Assembly (NCBI RefSeq): GCF_902729445.1
Contig: NZ_CACVCE010000073.1
Coordinates: 83,788-147,787, forward strand
Length of the DNA stretch: 64,000 nucleotides
Direction of reading: 5' to 3'
From: Magnetospirillum sp902729445
Lineage (GTDB): Bacteria; Pseudomonadota; Alphaproteobacteria; Rhodospirillales; Magnetospirillaceae
Part shown: in pieces, positions 26,419-34,731 of the stretch
Position numbering within the stretch: the first letter of the stretch is position 1
How the letters are laid out: each line of letters opens with the position of its first letter
The notes under the pieces: generated by a model
Seen by the model: only the letters and a program-made list of their open reading frames with translations
Told to the model about the DNA's origin: nothing
Database searches by the model: none
Program-made: the position numbers and the translations under genes

Positions 26419-27669
26419 ATGCCCGAAGCCAAATATCTGCTGGTCGGTTCGTCCCATGCCGGCCTGGAAGCCCTCCGGGCCATCCGCCGGCTGGATTCCG
26501 ACGGCAGCATGGCCATGCTGACCAAGGATAGCCAGCTGCCCTATTCGCCGACCGTGCTGCCCTATGTGATGAGCGGGCGTTCGAAGCCCGACGCGGTGAT
26601 CTTGCGCGATCAGGCCTTTTTCGACGAAACCGGCTGCGTGTATGCCCCGGGCCAGGCGGCCCAGTCGCTGGACACCAAGGCCCGGGTGGTGACGCTGGCC
26701 GATGGCGTCCAATGGCGCTACGAGCGGCTGCTGATCGCCACCGGGGCGGCCCCGGCCATCCCGCCGATCCCCGGGCTGCAATCCGTGCCGTTCCATGTGC
26801 TGCGCACCCTGGACGACGCCGTTACCTTGCGCACGCGCATGGGCCTGGCGCGGCGTGCCGTGGTGCTGGGCGCCGGCCTGGTCGGCCTGCATGCCGCCGA
26901 AACCCTGGCCGAGGCCGGCCTGGCGGTGAGCGTGATCGAGATGAAGACCCAGGTCTTGCCCGGCTATATCGACGCCAAGGCGTCCGCACGCATCGAGGCG
27001 GCCTTCGCCAGCCATGGCATCAAGCTGCTGCTGGGCCGCACCGCGACCCAGGTGGCGGCTCTGGACGGCGGCGTCGGCGTGACCACCGATGACGGCCGCG
27101 CCATCGAAGGCGACATGCTGCTGGTCGCCACCGGCGTCAGGTCCTGCACCGAATGGCTGGCCGGATCGGGGATCGAGATCGATCGCGGTGTTCTGGTGGA
27201 TGATCGCATGCGCACCTCGGCCCCCGACGTGTGGGCGGCCGGCGACGTGGCGCAGGGGCTGGATTTCGCCTCGGGTGAGCGACAGGTGTTGGGCATCATC
27301 CCCACCGCCGTCGAACAGGGCCGCATCGCTGGCTTCGACATGGCGGGTGATGCCAAGCAAAAGCCGTGGGTCGGCGGCCTTCCGGTCAACACCTATCGCT
27401 TCTTCGGCCGTCCTGCCGTGTCGGTGGGGCAGGCGGCAGCGGTTGGCGACGGCTTCGAGGTGGTCGAGCAGGAGCAGCCCCGCACCTATCGTCGCATCGT
27501 GCTGGCCGACAACCGGCTGGTCGGCATCATCACCGTCGATGATCCGTTCGACGCCGGCATCATGGGCGAACTGATCCGCCGCCGCGTCGATCTGGGCGCC
27601 GTCAAGGAATCCTTCCTGGCCGATCCGACCCAGGTCGGGCGCCGCCTGATGAGCGAGATGTGGAGATAG
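26419..27669 (+). CDS. padH: FAD/NAD-binding subunit of the 2-oxoacid oxidoreductase (PadH-like)
   Basis: 416 residues of a pyridine-nucleotide-disulfide-type flavoprotein. N-terminal FAD site LLVGSSHAGLEALRAIR, central NAD site VVLGAGLVGLHAAETLAE, and the C-terminal FAD motif TSAPDVWAAGDVAQG. There is no redox-active Cys pair. Such a subunit passes electrons from the FeS clusters to NAD, the feature that separates phenylglyoxylate-type enzymes from ferredoxin-only ones. AGGGGA precedes the ATG by six bases. Confidence 0.82.
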   Translation: MPEAKYLLVGSSHAGLEALRAIRRLDSDGSMAMLTKDSQLPYSPTVLPYVMSGRSKPDAVILRDQAFFDETGCVYAPGQAAQSLDTKARVVTLADGVQWRYERLLIATGAAPAIPPIPGLQSVPFHVLRTLDDAVTLRTRMGLARRAVVLGAGLVGLHAAETLAEAGLAVSVIEMKTQVLPGYIDAKASARIEAAFASHGIKLLLGRTATQVAALDGGVGVTTDDGRAIEGDMLLVATGVRSCTEWLAGSGIEIDRGVLVDDRMRTSAPDVWAAGDVAQGLDFASGERQVLGIIPTAVEQGRIAGFDMAGDAKQKPWVGGLPVNTYRFFGRPAVSVGQAAAVGDGFEVVEQEQPRTYRRIVLADNRLVGIITVDDPFDAGIMGELIRRRVDLGAVKESFLADPTQVGRRLMSEMWR

Positions 27670-27671
27670 TC

Positions 27672-29081
27672 ATGTCGATCGCCTACGACACCATTGCCTT
27701 CAGGCCTTCCAAGTGCGACGGCTGCGGCGAGTGCATGACGGCCTGCAGTTCGGTCAAGCAGGGCACGTCGCGCATTTCCATCGTGCCGGGCGCCAAGGCC
27801 GGCGCCTTCGAGATGGCGCTGTGCCGCCAGTGCGGCGATCCCAAATGCGTGATGGTCTGTCCGGCCGGGGCGCTGGCCAAGAACGGCGCCTCGGGGGTGA
27901 TCGACTGGAATTCCGACAAGTGCGTCGATTGCCTGCTGTGCACCTCGGGCTGTGCCTATGGGGCGATTTCCGCCGATCCGGTCGGTGGCCGCGTCATCAA
28001 GTGCGACCAGTGCGACGGCGATCCGGCCTGCGTGGCGGCCTGCCCTTCCAGCGCGCTGGAATGGGGCGGGGCCGGCAGCATCTATAACCGTTTCGGCGAG
28101 ATGGAGGACATGTTCGTCCCCGGTCTGGCCGGCTGCCAGGGCTGCAATTCCGAACTGATCATGCGCCACGTCATGCGCCGCGTCGGCCGCAATTCGGTGC
28201 TGGCGACGCCGCCAGGCTGTATCCCCGGCATGGGCTCGGTCGGCTATAACGGCAAGACCGGCACCAAGGTTCCGGTGTTCCATCCGCTCTTGACCAACAC
28301 CGCCTCGATGCTGGCCGGCATCCGGCGCTATTACGACAAGGTCGGGCGCAAGGATATCGTGGTCATGGCCCTGGCCGGCGACGGCGGAACCGTCGATTGC
28401 GGCTTCCACGCCGTGTCGGGTGCGGCCGAGCGCGGCGAGAAGATCTTGTATGTCTGCGTCGATAATGAAGGCTACATGAATACCGGCATGCAGCGTTCGG
28501 GGGCGACGCCTTACGGCTCGTGGACCTCGACCACGCCGGTCGGCGACAAGCTGAAGGGCAAGACCCAGGACGCCAAGAACATGCCGATGATCATGGTGGC
28601 CCACCGGGCCGCCTATGTCGCCACGGCGTCCACCGCCTACATGGAAGAGCTTTACGACAAGCTCGACCGCGCCATCGAGGCCTCGTTCAAGGGCTTTTCC
28701 TATCTGCACATCTATTCGCCATGCCCGACCGGCTGGCGTGTCGCCTCGAACAAGGTGATCGAGGCCTGCCGCATGTCGGTGGAATCGAACTTCGTGACCC
28801 TTTGGGAATACACCCCGGAAGCCGGCCTGCGCTTCACCCGCTCGCCCGATCGGCCGATTCCGGTGGCCGATTACGCCAGGACCATCGGCAAATACCGCCA
28901 CTTGGACGCCGACCAGCTCGCCCACATTCAAGCCAAGGTGGACGAGCAGGTGGCGCTGCTGAAGCGGCTGGCGGGTGAAGTCGCCACCGCGCCGGCAGCG
29001 CTTGCGGCGGCTCCGGCCCGGACCTCCACACCGGACGGGGCCGCCACACCCCCCTTGCGACACGAGACCTTCCGGCCGTGA
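27672..29081 (+). CDS. padI: 2-oxoacid oxidoreductase beta subunit with N-terminal ferredoxin domain (PadI-like)
   Basis: 469 residues. The first 145 residues form a polyferredoxin domain with four Cys groups (CDGCGECMTAC, CRQCGDPKCVMVCP, CVDCLLCTSGC, CDQCDGDPACVAACP). The thiamine diphosphate domain follows: GLAGCQGCNSELI, the ALAGDGGTVDCGF motif with Asp for Mg, and CVDNEGYMNTGMQRSG. A low-complexity Ala/Pro tail ends it. Last gene of the operon; a hairpin lies just after it. Confidence 0.82.
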   Translation: MSIAYDTIAFRPSKCDGCGECMTACSSVKQGTSRISIVPGAKAGAFEMALCRQCGDPKCVMVCPAGALAKNGASGVIDWNSDKCVDCLLCTSGCAYGAISADPVGGRVIKCDQCDGDPACVAACPSSALEWGGAGSIYNRFGEMEDMFVPGLAGCQGCNSELIMRHVMRRVGRNSVLATPPGCIPGMGSVGYNGKTGTKVPVFHPLLTNTASMLAGIRRYYDKVGRKDIVVMALAGDGGTVDCGFHAVSGAAERGEKILYVCVDNEGYMNTGMQRSGATPYGSWTSTTPVGDKLKGKTQDAKNMPMIMVAHRAAYVATASTAYMEELYDKLDRAIEASFKGFSYLHIYSPCPTGWRVASNKVIEACRMSVESNFVTLWEYTPEAGLRFTRSPDRPIPVADYARTIGKYRHLDADQLAHIQAKVDEQVALLKRLAGEVATAPAALAAAPARTSTPDGAATPPLRHETFRP

Positions 29082-29086
29082 TCGGA

Positions 29087-29112
29087 AAGGGCCGTCCCCC
29101 GGGGCGGCCCTT
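29087..29112 (+). terminator. Hairpin after the padEFGHI-like operon
   Basis: AAGGGCCG and CGGCCCTT form an eight-pair outer stem with a C/G-rich interior, a few bases after the beta-subunit stop. The following T-tract is short (TTATTG), so efficiency is uncertain. Confidence 0.55.
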
Positions 29113-29272
29113 ATTGCGTTGTCCGTCCATTCACAGCGCGTTGTGCGTGCGTTGGCTGCCGCCGCGAACGGCGTTTATGACGAAAGGTTAGGATGGTGCG
29201 CAATCGGGGTTGATGAATACCCGGCCATCCGCATGAGGGAGCGGGGAGGCCAAGAACTGAACGAGAGCCGCC

Positions 29273-29941
29273 ATGAACGCCTGCGCCCCCTTGCATCGGA
29301 CCTATGACAACGCCGTCCTGGCCTTCGCCCGCTTCCTCGAGGAGCAGGCGGTGGACGGGGCCGTTCCCGTGGATCGCATCCGCGCCCTGGCCGACCGCCT
29401 GGTCGCCGAAGGCGGCGAGCTGGAACCCCACTTCTCGGCCGCCGAGGCGCTGTGCGTCTCGCAAGTGCGCGCGCACCAACTGGATGCCGAGCGCCACAAT
29501 TATCTGGGCCGCATCATTGCCAAGCGGCTGGCCCATCTGCTGGACGATCCGTCCAGCGGCATTCTGCGCGACCATCTGGGCCAGTTGTTCGTGGCCATTC
29601 GCCTGATCCTGGGCGATCAGGTTTATTCCGCCCTGCAGAATAATGCCTCTGCCATCGCCCGGGAATGGGCCGGACCCGACGGCGCCATCGACTGGGACGG
29701 CTTTTACGGTGACAGCCGCGTCCAGCACATCCGCGACCGGGTCCGTTTCGCCCTGGCGCGGGCGTTCCAGCGTTTCCAGGCCCGCAAGGACTGGTTCCTG
29801 ACCGTCATGAACAGCCATCCGCACGCGCGGTCTGTCGGGCCGGGCTCGTTCGTCCTGGCCGATGCTCCGCAGATTTCCACCATCCCCTACTTTGGAGAGC
29901 CCCAACTGGTCTTACTGGTCGATTGCCTGCTGGCAAAGTAA
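29273..29941 (+). CDS. Unknown helical protein, paralogue of the gene at 63060
   Basis: 222 residues, no signal peptide or membrane segment. It is collinear with the 63060 protein. Matching blocks are YLGRIIAKRLAHLLD with YLGRLITHPFGHLLD, AIRLILGDQVYSAL with AVRMILGDEMHSEL, and RKDWFLTVMNS with RKDWFLIMMDS. The C-terminus GEPQLVLLVDCLLAK pairs with SERQMVQLFEALFAP. No catalytic signature is evident. It precedes the metallo-beta-lactamase/hemerythrin gene by about 110 bases and might be its partner. Family not recognised. Confidence 0.7.
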   Translation: MNACAPLHRTYDNAVLAFARFLEEQAVDGAVPVDRIRALADRLVAEGGELEPHFSAAEALCVSQVRAHQLDAERHNYLGRIIAKRLAHLLDDPSSGILRDHLGQLFVAIRLILGDQVYSALQNNASAIAREWAGPDGAIDWDGFYGDSRVQHIRDRVRFALARAFQRFQARKDWFLTVMNSHPHARSVGPGSFVLADAPQISTIPYFGEPQLVLLVDCLLAK

Positions 29942-30053
29942 GGCCTTCACCCTAGGATTTGCATTAAATTGTCAGGCTAACCCCTTGCCCGGGTTGATAT
30001 GCACCAGCCAAAGGCCTAGCATATTTTTCGCGGGGAGTATGTTGGGGTGGGCG

Positions 30054-32669
30054 ATGAGTTCTTTGCGCAAGATCGAGGTGACCACCGGCGTTTGGTGGGT
30101 CGAGTGCCCGTCCGCCGATCTTCGTGTCTTGTGTGGTTGCCCGGCCGATGTCGTCAAGCATCTGATGAAGCGTGGTCTGATCGCCTCGACCGAGCGCGGC
30201 GGCATCACCTATGAGACCGGCCCCAGCGCGATCCTTCTGTCCGACGTCATGGTGCAGAACGGCAGCTTCGCCAATCTGGGCGAGTTCCCGGTCCTGCAGA
30301 TGCTGTACCGCCAGGGCATGCTTCTGCCCAACCATCCCGGCAATACCGGCGCCAAGCCGCTGCTGATCGGCTCGGCCGAGCAGGTCCGCGCCCAGCTGCA
30401 ATACATCTATCGCGGCAATTACGGACTGATCAGCGAGGAAGAGCTGATCGATGCCGGCGCCACACCCGAGACGGCGCGCGAGCTGATGCGCATGAAGCTG
30501 AAGTTCGCCTTCGGCTCGATCCGCCATCCCGGCGAGTTGCTGGATTCGCTGGTGGTCGAGAACGACCCGGTGCCGGTCAAGAACGGGGTCACCATCAAGC
30601 GGGTCCGCTTGAATGTCTTCGAGTTCCGCCACGGCGACGAGACCGTGCTGGTCGACCTGAACCTGCCGCCCTTCGAAACCTACGAATGCCCCTATCCGCT
30701 GGGCTTTTACAACATGCCGCGCGAGTATTTCTCGGTGGTGCATTCCGGCGAGGGCGACGGCTGGGACATCAACCGCCCGGCCATGGGCTCGATCCTGATG
30801 TTCCAGGGCCGCGTCTTCCTGATCGATGCCGGCCCCAATATCTTGTCGACGCTGGACGCCCTGGGTATCGGCGTCAACGAGATCGAAGGCATCTTCCACA
30901 CCCATTCGCACGACGACCATTTCGCCGGCCTGACCACGCTGATCCGCGCCGACCACCGCATCAAGTATTACGCGACGCCGCTGGTGCGCGCCTCGGTGGC
31001 CAGGAAGATCGCCGCGCTTTTGTCGATCGAGCCGTCGGCCTTCGCCGATTATTTCGAATGCCACGACCTGGTCGAGGACGAGTGGACCGATATCGAAGGC
31101 CTGGAAATCAAGCCGGTCTTCTCGCCCCATCCGGTCGAAACCACCATCTTCCAGTTCCGCACGCCGTGGGAAGACGGTTACCGCACCTATGCCCACTTCG
31201 CCGACATCTGCCGGCTGGAAGTGCTGAAGGGCTTCGTCACCGACGACGAAGCCAAGCCGGGCATTTCGGCCGCCACCTATGATCGGGTCGCCAAGGCCTA
31301 TGCCGTGCCGGCCCAGGTCAAGAAGGTCGATGTCGGCGGCGGACTGATCCACGGCGACGCCAACGATTTCCGCGATGACACCTCGGGGAAGGTGATCCTG
31401 GCCCACACCGCCCTCAAGCACACGGTGGCGCAAAAGGCCATCGGCTCGACGGCGTCGTTCGGCACCGTCGACACCTTGATCCCGTCGAACCACGATTTCA
31501 TCTGGCGGTCGGCCTATGACCTGCTGATGAGCTATTTCCCCGACATCGCCCATCACCAGATCCGGGTTTTGCTGAACAATCCGGTGGTGACCTTCAATCC
31601 CGGCACCATCCTGGTCAAGGAGCGCGCCCCGGCCGAGGCGGTGTTCCTGTTATTGTCGGGATCGGTCGAAGCGCTGCATATCGACGGCGGCTCGCGCTCG
31701 GTTCTGTCGGCTGGCGCCATGATCGGCGAACTGGCCGCCTTGCTGGAAGCCGAGATGACCGAGACCTATCGCGCCATCGGTTTCGTCAAGGCGCTGCGCA
31801 TCGCCGCGCCCTTCTATCGCGAATTCGTGCGGCGCAACGAATTGCTGGCCTCGATCACCCGCATCTTCGAGAACCGCCAGTTCCTGCAGCGCACTTGGCT
31901 GTTCGGCGAGGTGGTCTCGACCCGCACCCTGAACCGCATTGCCAAGGACATGACGCTGACCCGCTTCCAGATGGGCGAGGTGGTGGATATCGGTCCGGAA
32001 TCGGTGGCCCTGGTGGTGGGCGGCGCGGTCGGGCGCTATCTCGGCGACCATTGCGTCGAGACCCTGGTGTCGGGCGATTTCTTCGGCGAGGAACTGGCGA
32101 TCTTCTGGACCCCCAGCATGTTCCGCCTGCGCGCCCTGATCGCCACCGACGCCTATCTGCTGCCGGCAGGCCTGCTGGCCGGTATTCCGTCGGTGCGCTG
32201 GAAGCTGTTCGAGGCCTCGGGCAAGCGGATGAGCGCCATCTTCGAAAGCGGCACCACCGGCCGTGTGCTGCTGCAATGGCATGACGATTACCGCGTCGAT
32301 GTGGTGCGGCTGGACACCCAGCACCGCCGGCTGTTCGAACAGGCCAACGCCATCCTGGACGCCATCGAAAGCGGTCGCGGGGTGGCGGAAGTCCAGTCGC
32401 TGATGAGCGCGATGATCGAGTACGCCCGCTACCATTTCGGCGAAGAAGAGGCGCTGATGCTGCGCCACCAATACCCCGAGACCGATGCGCATCGCGGCCG
32501 CCACGCCGCCTTGATCAGCCAGCTGGAATCGCTGAAGGTCGAGGTGGAAGCCGCCGACAGCCCGCAAGACATCGATCTGCTGCCGGTGTTGAAGGAATGG
32601 CTGGTCAGCCACATCCTGACCGAGGATCGCCGCTATTCGGGCTTCCTGAACGCCAAGGGCGTGTTTTAG
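30054..32669 (+). CDS. Metallo-beta-lactamase / cNMP-binding / hemerythrin three-domain protein
   Basis: 871 residues. An N-terminal region of unknown fold (1-225) leads into a metallo-beta-lactamase domain (about 240-510) with HTHSHDDH at 282-289 and later His in FSPHPVE and IPSNHDF. Next comes a cyclic-nucleotide-binding-like beta barrel (about 520-610, FNPGTILVKERAPAEAVFLLLSGSV) and probably a second degenerate one (about 640-725, GEVVDIGPESVALVVGGAVGRYL). The C-terminal hemerythrin domain has all seven di-iron ligands: His757, His794, Glu798, His813, His817, His853 and Asp858. No signal peptide. The start could also be ATG 30039. The cytosolic enzyme may act under control of cNMP and O2 or NO. 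Confidence 0.88.
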   Translation: MSSLRKIEVTTGVWWVECPSADLRVLCGCPADVVKHLMKRGLIASTERGGITYETGPSAILLSDVMVQNGSFANLGEFPVLQMLYRQGMLLPNHPGNTGAKPLLIGSAEQVRAQLQYIYRGNYGLISEEELIDAGATPETARELMRMKLKFAFGSIRHPGELLDSLVVENDPVPVKNGVTIKRVRLNVFEFRHGDETVLVDLNLPPFETYECPYPLGFYNMPREYFSVVHSGEGDGWDINRPAMGSILMFQGRVFLIDAGPNILSTLDALGIGVNEIEGIFHTHSHDDHFAGLTTLIRADHRIKYYATPLVRASVARKIAALLSIEPSAFADYFECHDLVEDEWTDIEGLEIKPVFSPHPVETTIFQFRTPWEDGYRTYAHFADICRLEVLKGFVTDDEAKPGISAATYDRVAKAYAVPAQVKKVDVGGGLIHGDANDFRDDTSGKVILAHTALKHTVAQKAIGSTASFGTVDTLIPSNHDFIWRSAYDLLMSYFPDIAHHQIRVLLNNPVVTFNPGTILVKERAPAEAVFLLLSGSVEALHIDGGSRSVLSAGAMIGELAALLEAEMTETYRAIGFVKALRIAAPFYREFVRRNELLASITRIFENRQFLQRTWLFGEVVSTRTLNRIAKDMTLTRFQMGEVVDIGPESVALVVGGAVGRYLGDHCVETLVSGDFFGEELAIFWTPSMFRLRALIATDAYLLPAGLLAGIPSVRWKLFEASGKRMSAIFESGTTGRVLLQWHDDYRVDVVRLDTQHRRLFEQANAILDAIESGRGVAEVQSLMSAMIEYARYHFGEEEALMLRHQYPETDAHRGRHAALISQLESLKVEVEAADSPQDIDLLPVLKEWLVSHILTEDRRYSGFLNAKGVF

Positions 32670-32675
32670 CAATCT

Positions 32676-32720
32676 TTGACCCGGCCAGCCTGCATCGGAT
32701 ATGCTTCCCGTTCGAGCGGG
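32676..32720 (+). promoter_or_regulatory. Promoter and palindrome of the zeta-toxin module
   Basis: TTGACC (32676-32681), 18 bases, then TATGCT (32700-32705) form a good sigma70-like promoter. The palindrome CCCGTTCGAGCGGG (32707-32720), with one G-T wobble, lies right after it, as expected for autoregulation by the small upstream protein. Confidence 0.5.
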
Positions 32721-32729
32721 AGGATTGCC

Positions 32730-32972
32730 ATGGTCGATTTCGCGAAATTGGAGCCGATGACCGATGCGGAAGAACGCCGGTTCGTCTCGGTGGTCGCGGC
32801 TGCCTTGGCCGACGATCACGGCGACGAGGCCAAACGTCACCTCGCGGCCGGTCGCCCGATCTATTACAGCGACGATCGTTTCGGCGACGGTATCGTCAAA
32901 GAATATCCCGATGGCCGCCGTCAATTGGTGGTCTTTCGTGACGATGCCGAAGTGGTTCTGCGCGCCCTCTGA
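32730..32972 (+). CDS. Putative antitoxin/partner of the zeta-type kinase
   Basis: 80 residues: MVDFAKLEPMTDAEERRFVSVV, then a short beta-rich end (YSDDRFGDGIVKEYPDGRRQLVVF). It is not an epsilon-family antitoxin that I recognise. Its stop overlaps the start of the zeta-like gene (TGATG), the usual antitoxin-first coupling. GGGAGG lies six bases before the ATG. Antitoxin role is inferred from position and size. Confidence 0.65.
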   Translation: MVDFAKLEPMTDAEERRFVSVVAAALADDHGDEAKRHLAAGRPIYYSDDRFGDGIVKEYPDGRRQLVVFRDDAEVVLRAL

Positions 32973-33538
32973 TGCACCAGTTATGGATCGTCGCCGGTCC
33001 GAACGGCGCGGGCAAGACCACCCTGACCAGGAAGCATCTGGCCAGTCGCCTTCCTGTCGTCAACCCCGATGACATCGCGAGAGGGTTAAGCGGTTCCCCG
33101 ACGGCCCCACCGGACATTGCAGTTCAAGCCGGGCGTCAGGCTTTGGCGCTGCAGAAGCGACTGATCGCCGAGCGGCGGAGTTTCGCCCTGGAAACAACGT
33201 TTTCCGGCAATCGTGAGATCGCGCTGATCAAGGAAGCGAAGGCCGCGGGCTATAAGGTCAATCTGATCTTCGTCTGTACCGATTCGCCGGACTTGTCCAT
33301 CGGCCGGATTGCCGTCCGGGTGGCCGATGGGGGGCACCATGTGCCGGCAGCCGATGTTCGCCGTCGCCATGGGCGCAGCCTGGCGAACCTGTCACAGGGA
33401 TTGGATTTGGTCGATCGCGCATGGCTATTGGACAATTCCCGGGCGCGGATGCGGCTGGTGGCATCGTTCGAGAATGGCCAGCGCAAAAGTCAGGCCGCCG
33501 GGGTGCCGCGTTGGATGGATGGCGTTCGCGACGGCTGA
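32972..33538 (+). CDS. Zeta-toxin-family P-loop kinase
   Basis: 188 residues with Walker A GPNGAGKTT (9-17), the conserved VNPDDIARGL for substrate and Mg contact, and FALETTFSGNREIALIKEAKAAGYKV, all typical of zeta toxins. Known family members phosphorylate UDP-N-acetylglucosamine and block cell-wall synthesis; some relatives use other substrates. It overlaps the upstream partner by one base and overlaps the convergent flavoprotein gene by 49 bases at the 3' end. Confidence 0.85.
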   Translation: MHQLWIVAGPNGAGKTTLTRKHLASRLPVVNPDDIARGLSGSPTAPPDIAVQAGRQALALQKRLIAERRSFALETTFSGNREIALIKEAKAAGYKVNLIFVCTDSPDLSIGRIAVRVADGGHHVPAADVRRRHGRSLANLSQGLDLVDRAWLLDNSRARMRLVASFENGQRKSQAAGVPRWMDGVRDG

Positions 33539-34731
33539 CCAACGTGCCGCACCGCCGCCAGTCCCGCCCATCGGCCCTGGGCGAAGCAGGCGGTCAGCAA
33601 ATAGCCCCCCGTCGGGGCTTCCCAGTCCAGCATCTCGCCGGCCACGAACACCCCCGGCAGCGCCTTCAGCATCAGATGTTCATCCACTTGATCCAGCCCG
33701 ATGCCGCCGGCGGTGCTGATGGCCTCGGCCAGCGGGCGCGGCGCGGTCAGGCGCAGCGGCACCGCCTTGATGCAGGCCGCCAGGGCGGCTGCTTCGGTGG
33801 GAAGCTTGGCCACACCCTCGCGCAGCAGCGCCACCTGCGCCCCCTTCAGCCGCGCCACCTTGTCCAGATGGGTGGCCAGCGAGCGGCTGCCGCGCGGGGC
33901 AGCCAGGGCCTGGGTCAGGCGTTCGACGCTCCAATCGGGCTTGAGGTCGATGGTCAGCACCGCCTGGCCGTCCGCCAGCGTGGCGTCGCGCAAGGCGGCC
34001 GACAGGGCATAGATGGCGCCGCCCTCGATGCCGTGGCGGGTGATCATGAATTCGCCCTTCAAGCTGCGGCCCTGGAAGCTCAGCCCTGCCGGCTTGATGG
34101 GGGTGCCGGCGAAGCGGTCCTTGAAGAAGTCGCTCCACCCCACCTCGAAGCCGCAATTGCTGGGGCAAAACGGCGAGATCGCCACCTTGCGCGCGGCCAG
34201 GATGTCGGCCCAGCCGCCATCGGACCCCAGGCGCGGCCAGCTGGCCCCGCCCAGGGCCAGCACGGTGACGGCACTTTCGACCGAGGGCGCCGCGTCAAAG
34301 CGCACGCTGCCGTCGGGATTCCAGCCCAGCCAGCGATGGCGCGGCAGGAAGGTCACGCCCAATCCTTGCAACCGGCGCAGCCAGGCCCGCAGCAGCGGTG
34401 CCGCCTTCATGCCGACGGGAAACACCCGGCCCGAACTGCCGACAAATGTGTCGATGCCCAGCTCGGCGGCCCAATCGCGCAGATGATCGGGGCCGAATTG
34501 GGCCAGCATCGGGGCCAGCCAGCCCGCGGCGGGGCCGTAGCGGGTCAGGAAGCCTGCGATTGGTTCGGAATGGGTCAGGTTCAGCCCGCCGATGCCGGCC
34601 CGCATCAGCTTGCGCCCCGGGCTGGGCATCCAATCGTAGACCGACACGGTCAGGCCGGCCTGTGCCATCATTTCGGCCGCCATCAAGCCGGCCGGACCGG
34701 CACCGATGACGATGGCGGACGGGCGGCTCAC
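33490..34731 (-). CDS. HI0933-type FAD-dependent oxidoreductase
   Basis: 413 residues. FAD site IVIGAGPAGLMAAEMMAQAG at the N-terminus, then the family hallmark SPGRKLMRAGIGGLNLTHSE, and a C-terminal FAD motif LPGVFVAGEMLDWEAPTGGYLL. This is the HI0933/TIGR03862-type group whose reaction is unknown. The GTG start overlaps the stop of the decarboxylase gene (GTGA). Third gene of a coupled trio. Confidence 0.85.
   Translation of the reverse strand: MSRPSAIVIGAGPAGLMAAEMMAQAGLTVSVYDWMPSPGRKLMRAGIGGLNLTHSEPIAGFLTRYGPAAGWLAPMLAQFGPDHLRDWAAELGIDTFVGSSGRVFPVGMKAAPLLRAWLRRLQGLGVTFLPRHRWLGWNPDGSVRFDAAPSVESAVTVLALGGASWPRLGSDGGWADILAARKVAISPFCPSNCGFEVGWSDFFKDRFAGTPIKPAGLSFQGRSLKGEFMITRHGIEGGAIYALSAALRDATLADGQAVLTIDLKPDWSVERLTQALAAPRGSRSLATHLDKVARLKGAQVALLREGVAKLPTEAAALAACIKAVPLRLTAPRPLAEAISTAGGIGLDQVDEHLMLKALPGVFVAGEMLDWEAPTGGYLLTACFAQGRWAGLAAVRHVGQPSRTPSIQRGTPAA

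Noticed and set aside
24342..29081. Operon as a simple pyruvate:ferredoxin oxidoreductase
   Set aside because: The inserted NAD-type flavoprotein and polyferredoxin-beta order match phenylglyoxylate-type enzymes better, although the substrate is not proven.
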